From Streptomyces sp. NBRC 110611 (GTDB lineage Bacteria > Actinomycetota > Actinomycetes > Streptomycetales > Streptomycetaceae): a stretch of DNA of 64,000 bases. A program made the position numbers and the translations under genes. Numbering within the stretch: position 1 is the stretch's first letter; every line of letters begins with the position of its first letter. Location of the stretch: the NCBI RefSeq assembly GCF_001590865.1, contig NZ_BBUY01000021.1, positions 35,170 to 99,169 of the forward strand, in the 5' to 3' direction. This document shows, in pieces, positions 1 through 7,781 of the stretch. Under the pieces are notes generated by a model. The model made no database searches. It was not told the DNA's origin and saw only the letters and a list, made by a program, of their open reading frames with translations.

Positions 1-2
1 CC

Positions 3-194
3 CGCCAAGCCCGCACCGGCACCGAGGGCTCGGCGCAGGACAGCGGGCTGCCGGCCCACAGCTATCTGTTGGCCACGCGCATGCTGATCAAGCTGGACGA
101 GCAGCAGCTCGGCCGGAGGGCCGCCGACCACGGACGAGCGCGCGGTGACGATCCGGCTCTGGCCGCTCAGCGGGGGCTGCTGATCCAGTCCGCC
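3..194 (+). pseudogene. 5' portion of an XRE-type regulator gene split by the mobile element (partial at window edge)
   Basis: An open frame runs from the window edge and reads ...SAQDSGLPAHSYLLATRMLIKLDEQQLG... and ...AAQRGLLIQS. It has the alanine/leucine helical character of the TPR-like sensory region in large Streptomyces helix-turn-helix regulators. Family-like sequence stops at TCCGCC (189-194), after which the frame drifts to a stop at 251. The continuation, starting AAYTAGRTGDAAGMREL, is found at 13238 behind a second TCCGCC in the matching codon phase. The N-terminal HTH would lie outside the window. The regulator assignment rests on remembered family resemblance. Confidence 0.6.
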
Positions 195-196
195 GG

Positions 197-217
197 AGTC
201 GTTGCACTTGCCGTGTC
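197..217 (+). repeat. Left terminal inverted repeat of the mobile element
   Basis: The sequence begins AGTCGTTGC and ends CGTGTC. It matches the reverse complement of 13215-13237 at most positions, allowing a 2-nt length difference in the middle. A related GTGTCGCTTT copy follows at about 231-240 and resembles the inner part of the right end, suggesting repeated recombinase-binding sites. Confidence 0.65.
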
Positions 218-442
218 CCACACATCCTGTGTCGCTTTACACGGCGGTTGACCCGTCGGTGCGCATCGCGCCTGTGTGGCCCATCGTGTCTCTTTCGAGG
301 TCTGCCGAGTGACGGAAGTCACGGTTCTTGGTGTTCTCAAAGCGTGTGCTCAAGAACCTCAGTATGCGGTACTGCCCAGGTTGCCTTCTGTGGAATCGGG
401 CGGGTCTGGCACTCGACCACATGGGTCGCCGGGCTTGGCTTC

Positions 443-1159
443 TCAGCGCGGTGCGTATTCCAGGTACAGGGGAGTGGCCAGGATCATGTGCCGCCCATCG
501 CGGTGCTGCTTGACCGCGAGTACGCGTGCATGGCCCGCGAGCCGTACAGGGGGCGACCACTCGTCGTGCGACGACCTGCCGTTCCGCCCTGACGCCCACA
601 GAAATCCAACGGCAGTGAACACAACTGGGGCAGCGATCGGAGGGGTCGTGCCGCCGCCCGCGGCCTCGTCGGGCAGATCACGCAGACGCCGCGCGTACAT
701 GCGGAGGCCCTCCACGTAATAGCGGCCAACCTGTCGGCCAGGCGGCTCTTCCGGGGGCCGACGGTCAAGGACATGGGCTGCGGACCCGACAAGTACGAAC
801 GCTGGGGCATCGGCAGATGCGAAGTAGACCAACCCCTCGATCGTGGAGTGGCGACCCCGGACCCCGGGCCAGGCGTCGCCGTACCTGAACTCCTCCTCGA
901 ACCGGATCCAATCTCCGGCTCGGATGTCATCGTCCGTACGCAGACGGCGTCCGTACTTGCCCTCGATCAGGTTCACCACAGCATCCAAAGCGCCGACCGG
1001 GGAAGGCTGTTGGTTCTCACCGGCCGCCAGTGTGGCCTTCATCGAGATCAGCCCCGCATTCAGGCCCGCTTCGGCACCCAGCCGTTTACGAATCCGATCC
1101 GGGAGTTGCGGAGCTAGGGCGGCCAACTTGCTCTCGGACAGATACAGCAGGTCACGCAT
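443..1159 (-). CDS. DUF7019 family protein
   Basis: A 238-residue soluble protein begins MRDLLYLSESKLAALAPQLPD and includes FEEEFRYGDAWPG, VYFASADAPAFVLVGSAAHVL and a C-terminal segment with DEWSPPVRLAGHARVLAVKQ. This layout matches the actinobacterial DUF7019 family, whose function is unknown. I chose the start at 1159 because upstream in-frame residues are proline/arginine-rich and look non-coding. It lies alone near the left end of the mobile element and points toward that end, as cargo. There is no signal peptide or transmembrane segment. Confidence 0.65.
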   Translation of the reverse strand: MRDLLYLSESKLAALAPQLPDRIRKRLGAEAGLNAGLISMKATLAAGENQQPSPVGALDAVVNLIEGKYGRRLRTDDDIRAGDWIRFEEEFRYGDAWPGVRGRHSTIEGLVYFASADAPAFVLVGSAAHVLDRRPPEEPPGRQVGRYYVEGLRMYARRLRDLPDEAAGGGTTPPIAAPVVFTAVGFLWASGRNGRSSHDEWSPPVRLAGHARVLAVKQHRDGRHMILATPLYLEYAPR

Positions 1160-1419
1160 CGCCCCAGCCCGGTGTCTGCGCAGCGGCATGGCCCCCCACC
1201 TTGGGCATGAACACGGCCAAGTTGTTACGGGAAGAGTACAACCATTTGGTGTGCCCTCGCCGGGCCCGATGAGAGCGAGGTGCCCTCGGGGTTGCCGGGA
1301 CACAGGGGCGGGAATGGGTGAGACTTGGTGGCCGGTCCGGGCGACTGGGGTTCGTTCGGACCGGCCTATGCCGCTGCCAAGCTGGTCTGCAGCCAGCGGG
1401 TATGGGGATTTCCCCGGAG

Positions 1420-1650
1420 TCAGGGACGGTTGAACTCCCCGCCCTGGGCTCCGTGGAGGAAGGCGTCCCACTCGTCCGGCCAGAACAGCAGAACGGAGCC
1501 GTGGGGGTTCTTCGAGTCGCGCATGGCGACGGCGCCTTCGGGGAAGGCGACTTCCACGCATGCGCCGTTTTGGGCACTGCGGGTGCTCTTGCGCCACACC
1601 GCGCCGTTCAGGTCGACCTGGGGCGTCTCGCGCCTGGCCTGGTTGTTCAT
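1420..1650 (-). CDS. DUF397 domain-containing small regulator partner
   Basis: A 76-residue protein has the DUF397 signature: AVWRKSTRS near the N-terminus, then GACVEVAF, VAMRDSKNP and a C-terminal FWPDEWDAFLHGAQGGEF. DUF397 proteins are encoded beside DUF5753 XRE regulators in Streptomyces (WhiJ/AbaA-like loci) and are thought to modulate them. The ATG overlaps the stop of the upstream regulator gene by 4 bp (ATGA, 1647-1650), so the two are translationally coupled. Confidence 0.92.
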   Translation of the reverse strand: MNNQARRETPQVDLNGAVWRKSTRSAQNGACVEVAFPEGAVAMRDSKNPHGSVLLFWPDEWDAFLHGAQGGEFNRP

Positions 1651-2510
1651 GTCTTTTGCATCTCCCTTGCGATGCCCTTCAGCAACGCGGTTGTTTGCTG
1701 TGGATCGGGGGCTGCCGCCCGCAGCAGGTCGAAGCTCTGGGTAAACCTGCGGACATCGCGCTCCTTCTCCAGGTAGATGTTCCCGGCCGCAGATTCGACG
1801 TATATGACCGTGGGGGTCATCTGGCCGAAGTCCATCAGGGTGAAGGCTCCCACCATCGCCGCGTGGGCACCCTTGGCCAACGGCATGATCTGGATGGTCA
1901 CGTTCGGCAGGGCGGCCACCTCGATGAGGTGGTCCAGCTGTTGCAGCATCACCTCCTTGCCGCCGACGGGCCGCCGCAGCACCGTCTCCTCCAGCACCAC
2001 CCACAGTTCCAGCGGGCCGGATGGCCTCTCCAGCATCTGCTGGCGTCGCAGGCGGAACTTCACGAGCTGCTCGATGTCGGTCTGGTCCATCGGGTTGCCC
2101 GAGTCCATCAGCGCTCTGATGTACGGCTCGGTCTGCAAAAGGCCGTGCATGACGAACGGCTCGAAGGACCGCAGGGACACGGCGTCGGACTCCAGCCCGG
2201 CGTACGTGCTCATCCCCGAAGGCAGCACGTCGTCGAACTGGGCCCACCAGCCCTGCTGCTGGGCATCTTTGTGGATCTGCATGACCGCTTCCACCTGAGC
2301 CGCGTCATCCACGCCGTACCAGCCCAGCAGATCCCGCACATCCCGGGCCTTGATCGGGGCCTGCCCCGTCTCCACCCGGCTGACCTTGGACTGGGAGCAC
2401 TCCAGGTGCGCTGCCACGTCCTCGATCTTCTTGCCGGCCTTCTCCCGCAGCCGACGCAGCTCGGCACCGAGCTGGCGTCTGCGGACTGTCGGACCGCTCG
2501 CAGGACTCAT
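1647..2510 (-). CDS. XRE family helix-turn-helix regulator with DUF5753 domain
   Basis: The start at 2510 has a strong ribosome-binding site (AGGAGGGGCG directly upstream). The protein of about 287 residues has an N-terminal HTH (LGAELRRLREKAGKKIEDVAAHL, then SQSKVSRVETGQ) and a DUF5753 region including LLQTEPYIRALM, LRRQQMLER, WVVLEETVLRRPVG and an IQIMPLAKGAHAAMVGAFTL segment. Such WhiJ-type regulators act with the coupled DUF397 protein and often with an anti-sigma-like ATPase, which is encoded divergently at 2764. A role in controlling cargo expression is inferred from position only. Confidence 0.92.
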   Translation of the reverse strand: MSPASGPTVRRRQLGAELRRLREKAGKKIEDVAAHLECSQSKVSRVETGQAPIKARDVRDLLGWYGVDDAAQVEAVMQIHKDAQQQGWWAQFDDVLPSGMSTYAGLESDAVSLRSFEPFVMHGLLQTEPYIRALMDSGNPMDQTDIEQLVKFRLRRQQMLERPSGPLELWVVLEETVLRRPVGGKEVMLQQLDHLIEVAALPNVTIQIMPLAKGAHAAMVGAFTLMDFGQMTPTVIYVESAAGNIYLEKERDVRRFTQSFDLLRAAAPDPQQTTALLKGIAREMQKT

Positions 2511-2763
2511 CGCCCCTCCTGACAACAACGTGCTGACGGTGTTGCTCTACGCAAGTCTGCCGCACCGGGCCGCCTCCGCGCTGCCGCCCAGGTGTTCGTT
2601 TGCGCGATGCCCAGACAAGTGAATATGCCACCTCCTCCACGCACTTGCGTGAGAGAACTTCGCTCCGCCATTCTGATGACGCTTCACGATCCGTAGCGCA
2701 ACCGTCGCCGATCGTTCATGCGGGGTGTGTGCGGACGCCGTCGAAACGGGAGGAGCCCCGGCG

Positions 2764-3315
2764 ATGCGAGCGGTGCCAGACCTGACGCACGAGCGGCCAA
2801 AGGACGACATCCCCACGCACCACCTTGCGGTCGGCGTGGTCAACACACGCCATCTGTCCTTCTCTGTCAACGCAGTTGAACCTGCGGTGCCTCTCGCACG
2901 CCGCGAGGTCGCCGCCCAGCTGGCTCTGTGGGGGCTGCCGCGCGGGTCCGCAGTGGTGGACACCGCCTTGCTCGTGGTCAGTGAGCTGGTCACCAACTCG
3001 GTGCAGCATGCCGCCGACGCCTCGCCGACCGTGGACGTGAGCCTCGCGTTGGGCGGCGGGGAGCTGACGGTCGCTGTGCACGACCGGCATCCGCGGCTGC
3101 CCCAGCCGGTGGAGGTCCCGCACCTGGACGGCAGCGGCGGATGGGGCCTGCGGCTCGTCAAAGCCCTGGCCGCCGAGGCGGGCGGCCAGGCCCGCATGCC
3201 GCCGGATGCGGACGGGCTCGGCAAGACCGTCACCGTCCGGCTGCCCCTACCAGCACTTCGGCCGGCAGCGGCACGCTCCCCCGTAACGCCGCTGCCCGCC
3301 GAGCCACACCCCTGA
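2764..3315 (+). CDS. ATP-binding protein, HATPase_c_2 (anti-sigma factor-like)
   Basis: The protein is 183 residues from the ATG at 2764, which follows GGGAGGAGCC. A GHKL-type ATP-binding fold is visible: N-box LLVVSELVTNSVQHA, G1-like VAVHDRHPRLP and G2 GGWGLRLVKALA. These RsbW/SpoIIAB-like proteins are the third member of WhiJ/AbaA-type loci, and the XRE and DUF397 genes are divergent next door. There is no transmembrane segment. An isolated regulatory ATPase is more likely than a classical sigma-factor antagonist, because no sigma gene is nearby. Confidence 0.88.
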   Translation: MRAVPDLTHERPKDDIPTHHLAVGVVNTRHLSFSVNAVEPAVPLARREVAAQLALWGLPRGSAVVDTALLVVSELVTNSVQHAADASPTVDVSLALGGGELTVAVHDRHPRLPQPVEVPHLDGSGGWGLRLVKALAAEAGGQARMPPDADGLGKTVTVRLPLPALRPAAARSPVTPLPAEPHP

Positions 3316-3457
3316 CCCGGGTGTGTGGCGGGCGCCGCCCCCTCCCTGCGGCGCCGTCGGCGGCCCTGCCCTGCCACACATCAGCGGCGGGGCCGCCCCC
3401 AGGACTCGACCGAGACCGGCCAGCACATCGACTGCCACCTCACTCCAGGAGGAGAAA

Positions 3458-3820
3458 ATGCCGGAACCAGCCCCCGCGCAGATGCCGTTGAGGGTCGAAT
3501 TCGATGCCGCCAAGCGCGAGGTCGTCGTGGCGATGACCTACGGCGTCCCGCCGGACCAGACGACGCGGCGCAAGGCCATATCGTCGCTGGAAGCTCTCGT
3601 GATCGAGATCGCCGAACACCGCCACGAAGCCTTCCTGCAGACCCGTCTCGCCCAGCACCTGACCCGGGCGGCCGTCCAGCACCTCGAGGCCGATCCGACC
3701 CAGCTGGAGGCCGCCGTGCGCTCACTGGCCGACCCCACGAACGCAGTGCCGCTGGCGACCATCCTGCATGGCACATCCCAGCAGGCCGCCGCGGGCACTG
3801 CCCCGGCCGGCCAACGCTGA
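3458..3820 (+). CDS. Hypothetical protein upstream of the lasso-peptide genes
   Basis: The 120-residue protein starts at an ATG preceded by CCAGGAGGAGAAA, a strong ribosome-binding site. It is soluble and mainly helical, including TTRRKAISSLEALVIEIAEHRHEAF and LTRAAVQHLEADPTQLEAAVRSLAD. I do not recognise a family. It sits between the regulatory ATPase (142 bp upstream) and the lasso precursor (261 bp downstream), so it could belong to either unit. An upstream in-frame extension is proline/arginine-rich and was discounted. Confidence 0.7.
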   Translation: MPEPAPAQMPLRVEFDAAKREVVVAMTYGVPPDQTTRRKAISSLEALVIEIAEHRHEAFLQTRLAQHLTRAAVQHLEADPTQLEAAVRSLADPTNAVPLATILHGTSQQAAAGTAPAGQR

Positions 3821-4081
3821 CACCCCAGACTCCGGTCCCGCCACCGGTGATCATCCGCCCGTCCGGCACCCCCGAGGCCGACGGACGTCCACCGTGCCGG
3901 TGGCGGGCCGGTCCAGACGTCCGCCCAGTTCCCTGAACCGAGGCGGACCGGGCCCGCAGCAGTACGCGGGCCTCAGCACCACCTCGCCGCGACGGCCACG
4001 GGCCCGGCCCGGCGGCGAGTCATCCAGGCCCTGCCGCAGGCGGGGCGTTGTTCCACTCAACGGCGGAGAGGAGGAACGCAC

Positions 4082-4228
4082 ATGGAACACCAGAGTGGTG
4101 AGACCAACCGGCACGAGCGCGAGGAAAAGCGCATCCGGCCGACGGTGATTGACCTGGGCGACGCTGCCACCCTGACCAAGGGCAACAACAGCACCAGCGT
4201 CGAGTCCAAGCAGACGCCGTACAGCTGA
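4082..4228 (+). CDS. Lasso peptide precursor, predicted acetylated (albusnodin-type)
   Basis: A 48-residue peptide follows AGGAGGAACGCAC. Residues 1-33 form a charged leader with RIRPTVIDLGDAATLTK, which resembles the lasso leader pattern (Pro, then a hydrophobic/Gly stretch, then Thr at position -2). The predicted core is GNNSTSVESKQTPYS (residues 34-48): Gly1 and Glu8 fit an 8-membered macrolactam ring with a 7-residue tail. The only core lysine is Lys10, immediately after the ring, a plausible target of the acetyltransferase encoded in the same operon. Cyclase, protease and acetyltransferase genes follow directly. The cleavage site is inferred. Confidence 0.88.
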   Translation: MEHQSGETNRHEREEKRIRPTVIDLGDAATLTKGNNSTSVESKQTPYS

Positions 4229-4239
4229 CGCGAACCGGC

Positions 4240-4265
4240 GGCGGCCTCCCTGACGGGAGGCCGCC
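4240..4265 (+). terminator. Attenuator-like hairpin between precursor and processing genes
   Basis: The arms GGCGGCCTCCC and GGGAGGCCGCC are perfectly complementary (11 bp) around a TGAC loop, 11 bp after the precursor stop and about 40 bp before the cyclase start. No T-tract follows. Such hairpins commonly give more precursor than enzyme transcript in peptide natural-product operons. Confidence 0.7.
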
Positions 4266-4304
4266 GTCTCGCTGTTCAACCCATCAGTGTGGAAAGGGGT
4301 TTCG

Positions 4305-5989
4305 ATGCGTTGGTTCGGAGGGTGTGCCCCAGGCGGCAGGCCGGTGGTCCCCGCGGATGCCCGGATGGTGTGGCACGATCCGCCGCTGTGGACGGTGGGA
4401 CCGTGGCCGACGCGGCTGCTGCACACCTGCGACGGCGGCGGCGTACGGCTTGCCGTGTTCGGTTCCTGCTCGGCCGGCGAGGAGGACCTCGCCGCAGCGT
4501 TGACCGCCCGCGACTTCGCCGCCGCTGTCACAGGGTGGGCTGGTTCGTACACGGCCGTCCGGCTCAGCGCGACGGGGGTGGTCGAGGTGGTCACCGACGC
4601 GGCCTCTGCCTGCCCCGTCTATACCGTGGACACGCCGGGCGGCACGGTGTGGGGTTCGAGCTCGCGGGCCCTGTCGGGCCTGACCGGCGGGCGAGTCGAT
4701 GCCGAGTGGATGGCCTCCTACCTGCTGGACCGCCAAACCCCCGGGCTGACCGCAGTTCCTGGGAAGGCGTCGTGCCCGTCCCGCCCGGGTGCCGGCTCGC
4801 CCTGGACGCCGACGGTCGGGCGAGCGTCTCGGCCTGGTGGACGCCGGTGTCGAGGCCGTACGAGGACGCCCTGCCGCTGGTGCACCGCGCACTGACCGCG
4901 GGGGTGCGGGCCCGGGTCGAGACGGCAGCAGCGGTCTCGACGGACCTGGCCGGGATGGACTCCACCACCGTCACGCTGATCGCCGCCCAGCACGGTCCGG
5001 TTACGGGCATCACCGTGCATCCCGACGGCATCACCGAGGGCGGGGACATGGCCTATGCCCGCGCGCTGACCACTTCGGGCCTTCGCCGGGTCAGCTTCCC
5101 GCTGCGGGCCGAGCACCTGCCTTTCACGCCTGCCGCGGACCGGCTCCCGGCGACGGATGAGCCCGCACCCTCGGCCGTCGTGTGGGCGATGCTGTCCGCC
5201 CAGCTGCACACGGCCATGCTGGACGGCTCCGTGTGCCATCTGACCGGGGATGGCGGGGACAATTTGTTCCTGGCGCCGCCCGCCCATCTGGCTGACCTCG
5301 CCCGCCGAGGACGTCTGCTGAAGGTGGCGGCCGATGCCCAGGCATGGGCCCACTTACGGAAGATCAGCCCCTGGCCGGTCCTGAAGTTCGCTCTGCGGGG
5401 TGAGGCGGCCCGGCTGGCTCGCCCCTGGCTCGCCCGACCGCCGTGGGTCACCACCACGGCGGCGGCTGGGGCCGTCAACGCGGCGGCGGGCAACGACGCG
5501 GACGCCGTGCTCGTCGCCGACGTCCGCGGAGCCGCCCGCCTCGCGAGTGCGGACGTCCAGCTCGCCGACGCGCTCGGCATCGAGTTGCACAACCCGTATT
5601 TCGACGGGGCTTTGCTCGATGCGGTCGTCTCCGTCCCCTCCTGGAGGCGGTTCTCAGTCCGCCGCTACAAGCCCATGCTGGTCGACTCGATTGGGGACCT
5701 GCTGCCCGAGGAACATCGTCAGCGGGACACCAAGGGCGTGTTCGCCGCCGACTTCCACCACGGCGTGCGGGCCAACCTGTCGCGCGTCCTCGCGCTGGCC
5801 GACGCTCGCCTGGCGGGGATGGGGCTGATCGATCCGGCGCCGCTGCGGGCCGCCGTGCACGGGGTGGCTCTGGGGGCGGACACGATCTGGCCCTCGCTGC
5901 TGACGGTGATGAGCGCCGAGATGTGGCTCGAAGCCGTCGAGACGGCACCGGCCACCAGCTGGGGCCCGGCGAAGGAGGTCGTGGCGTGA
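4305..5989 (+). pseudogene. Lasso cyclase (asparagine synthetase-like) with a -1 frameshift
   Basis: The product would close the Gly1-Glu8 isopeptide ring using ATP. The first part (4305 to about 4750) encodes MRWFGGCAPGG...AVTGWAGSYTAVRL...WMASYLLDRQTP. The rest continues one frame back (SSWEGVVPVPPGCRLAL onward) with an adenylation-loop-like DLAGMDSTTVTLIA, LTGDGGDNLF and RYKPMLVDSIGDLLPE. The switch falls between about 4731 and 4765, where a C5 run (4738-4742) lies, and one missing base there would repair it. Total length of about 561 residues is normal for lasso C proteins. Whether this is a real mutation, a sequence error or recoding cannot be told from the sequence. Confidence 0.85.
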
Positions 5990-6618
5990 ACGATGCGAAC
6001 ACGGTGTCGGTGATCACCCCGGACGCGTGTGTCACGATCGACTACCGTACGGGCCATACCCAGTTGAGGCCCTTCGCACCCGCCTCGGGCCCCGCTGGGG
6101 CCGGTAGCGTGGTGCGGCATGACGGCTCAGCCTTCTCCTGGGGGACGCTCGAAGTCTCCGCCATCCTCCCCGCCCCCACCGTGGTTCCGTTGCGGTGGCG
6201 GATCGGGGCCGTGCCTGCCGTGGCAGTGACCGCCGCAGCCCTGGTGATCGGTCCCCGCAAAGGAAGGTTCGCCCGCATGGTGCGGCTCGCCCGCGCAGGC
6301 CACTGGCTTCCGCCGGCCACTGATCAGCAGGCAGCGTATGCGGTGCGGGCCATGCGCCGGGCCGCTGCGGTGATCCTTGCCCGCTGGGCCTGCCTGGAAC
6401 AGTCCACCGCCGCAGCCTTTCTCCTCGCCCTCGCCGGGCGGCGGGCCGAATGGCGCCACGGCCTGGCCACCGACCCCATACGGCTGCACGCCTGGATCGC
6501 CGACCCGGCCGGACGCCCGGTCGAGGAGCCGGCCGACACAGCCCTGTACACCCCGACCTGCACGCCAGACGCCCCCGGCCCCGCCAACCAGCGGGGCGCG
6601 AAAGGGAAATCCGCATGA
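5986..6618 (+). CDS. Lasso peptide B protein (transglutaminase-like leader protease)
   Basis: A 210-residue protein starts at a GTG overlapping the cyclase stop (GTGA, 5986-5989). The C-terminal half carries the lasso B2 cysteine protease signature: Cys136 in RWACLEQSTAAAFLLAL, then His168 and Asp173 in RLHAWIADPAGRPVEE. The N-terminal ~75 residues may hold the leader-recognition function that is a separate B1 protein in many actinobacterial clusters, since no separate PqqD-like gene is present. A hydrophobic stretch lies near residues 70-90 (IGAVPAVAVTAAALVIG). The role is removal of the leader after the precursor Thr-Lys. Confidence 0.87.
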   Translation: MNDANTVSVITPDACVTIDYRTGHTQLRPFAPASGPAGAGSVVRHDGSAFSWGTLEVSAILPAPTVVPLRWRIGAVPAVAVTAAALVIGPRKGRFARMVRLARAGHWLPPATDQQAAYAVRAMRRAAAVILARWACLEQSTAAAFLLALAGRRAEWRHGLATDPIRLHAWIADPAGRPVEEPADTALYTPTCTPDAPGPANQRGAKGKSA

Positions 6619-7190
6619 GCAGTCCGCACATCCTCCTGTCCGGCGACCGCCTCGCCCTGGGCCAGCCCCGCCACGAGATGCTCGCCGAGTACCACAAGTG
6701 GGAGAACGACCCTGGCACCATCCTCGGCTACGGCAACCAGTTCCCCCAGTCCTGGGAAGTCCGCGAGGCCGGGTGGGAGGGCCAGCGCGGCAACCACAAC
6801 TACCCCCAGTTCGAGGTCGTACGACTTGAGGACATGACGCCTGTCGGCATGACCGTGCTGCAGGTCAACCAGTTCGTCCGTACCGCCGAGTTCGTCATGG
6901 TCCTCGCCCCCGAGGCCCGCGGAAAGGGGCACGCGACGGAGGCCGCCCGCCTCACCCTCGACTGGGGCTTCCACCTCGGCGCCCTGCGCATGATCTGGCT
7001 GAAGGTCCTCGAACCCAACCAGGCCGGCATCGCCGCATACGAGAAGGCCGGCTTCCGGCCGGTGGGACGGCTTCGGCAGTCCGGCTACTGGCTCGGCCAG
7101 CCCGTCGACGAACTCATCATGGACGCCCTGCCCGCCGACTTCCCCGGCCCCTCCGCCGTCCGCACCGCCCTCGACACCGACTGTCCCTGA
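6615..7190 (+). CDS. GNAT acetyltransferase of the lasso cluster
   Basis: The 191-residue protein overlaps the protease gene by ATGA (6615-6618). Its GNAT fold features include FVMVLAPEARGKGHATEAARLTLDWGF (acetyl-CoA-binding motif A, R-G-K-G-x-A), LRMIWLKVLEPNQAGIAAYEKAGFRPVGRL (motif B region) and a substrate segment with PVGMTVLQVN. RimJ/RimL-like enzymes acetylate amino groups. In albusnodin-type clusters a GNAT encoded in the operon acetylates a core lysine, and the single Lys10 of this precursor fits that. It is the last gene before a strong hairpin. Confidence 0.88.
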   Translation: MSSPHILLSGDRLALGQPRHEMLAEYHKWENDPGTILGYGNQFPQSWEVREAGWEGQRGNHNYPQFEVVRLEDMTPVGMTVLQVNQFVRTAEFVMVLAPEARGKGHATEAARLTLDWGFHLGALRMIWLKVLEPNQAGIAAYEKAGFRPVGRLRQSGYWLGQPVDELIMDALPADFPGPSAVRTALDTDCP

Positions 7191-7212
7191 CTACCGACAG
7201 TGGCCCCATCAG

Positions 7213-7253
7213 CAGTGGGGGTGCCGGGCGACCCACGCCTGGCACCCCCACTG
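7213..7253 (+). terminator. Intrinsic-type hairpin between convergent lasso and recombinase operons
   Basis: Perfect 13-bp arms (CAGTGGGGGTGCC and GGCACCCCCACTG) flank a 15-nt loop, beginning 22 bp after the acetyltransferase stop and ending 32 bp before the end of the oppositely oriented recombinase operon. It can serve both strands. Confidence 0.85.
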
Positions 7254-7285
7254 TCGTCACAGCGAGCTTCGCGGGGTCGTCACCG

Positions 7286-7780
7286 TCAGCTGCACGACCC
7301 GTACGGTGCCGTACCGCTGGGCGCCGGGATTCGACGGACGTTGCCGCCAGCGGCAGCTTGCTTGCGCAGACGCTCGATCTCGTCGTGCTGAGCGGCAAGC
7401 CGGGAGATCGCCAGGGTCTTGAAATGGATCAGCTTCGCCAGTTCCTCGTCGCGAGCGGCGATGCGCTTTTTCAGCTCGGAGTTCTCCTTCTTGAGCCGTT
7501 CGATCTGCGCGACCCGAGGATCGACGACCTCTCCGGCGTCCTGGAGCTCCTTCACCCGCCGCTCGAACTCCTCGGCCAGGTGCTGGTAGGTGCCGGGCCG
7601 GGCGGTGCCGTCGCGGTTCTTCTTCGGATAGAAGCCGGTGCGGGTCACACTCGCCATGGAGGCGAGGGTCTTGAGGTCGGCTTTGCCGCCGGGCGGCAGG
7701 TTGCCGCTGAGGATCCGTTCCATGGCCGCGCGGATCGCGGCCTCGTTGCGGGTCTTGTCATCCTCGGTGAGCCGGGCCAC
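7286..7780 (-). CDS. Small coiled-coil accessory protein of the mobile element (TnpC-like)
   Basis: The 164-residue protein starts at a GTG one base after the stop of the large recombinase gene, with AGGAAAGGAC upstream. The N-terminus (RNEAAIRAAMERILSG and LKTLASMASVTRTGFYP) looks helix-turn-helix-like. The C-terminal half is a heptad coiled coil (RVAQIERLKKENSELKKRIAARDEEL and RLAAQHDEIERLRKQ). Its size, position at the end of the recombinase operon and coiled coil recall Tn554 TnpC, a modulator of transposition. Homology to TnpC itself is inferred from context. Confidence 0.75.
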   Translation of the reverse strand: MARLTEDDKTRNEAAIRAAMERILSGNLPPGGKADLKTLASMASVTRTGFYPKKNRDGTARPGTYQHLAEEFERRVKELQDAGEVVDPRVAQIERLKKENSELKKRIAARDEELAKLIHFKTLAISRLAAQHDEIERLRKQAAAGGNVRRIPAPSGTAPYGSCS

Positions 7781-7781
7781 C

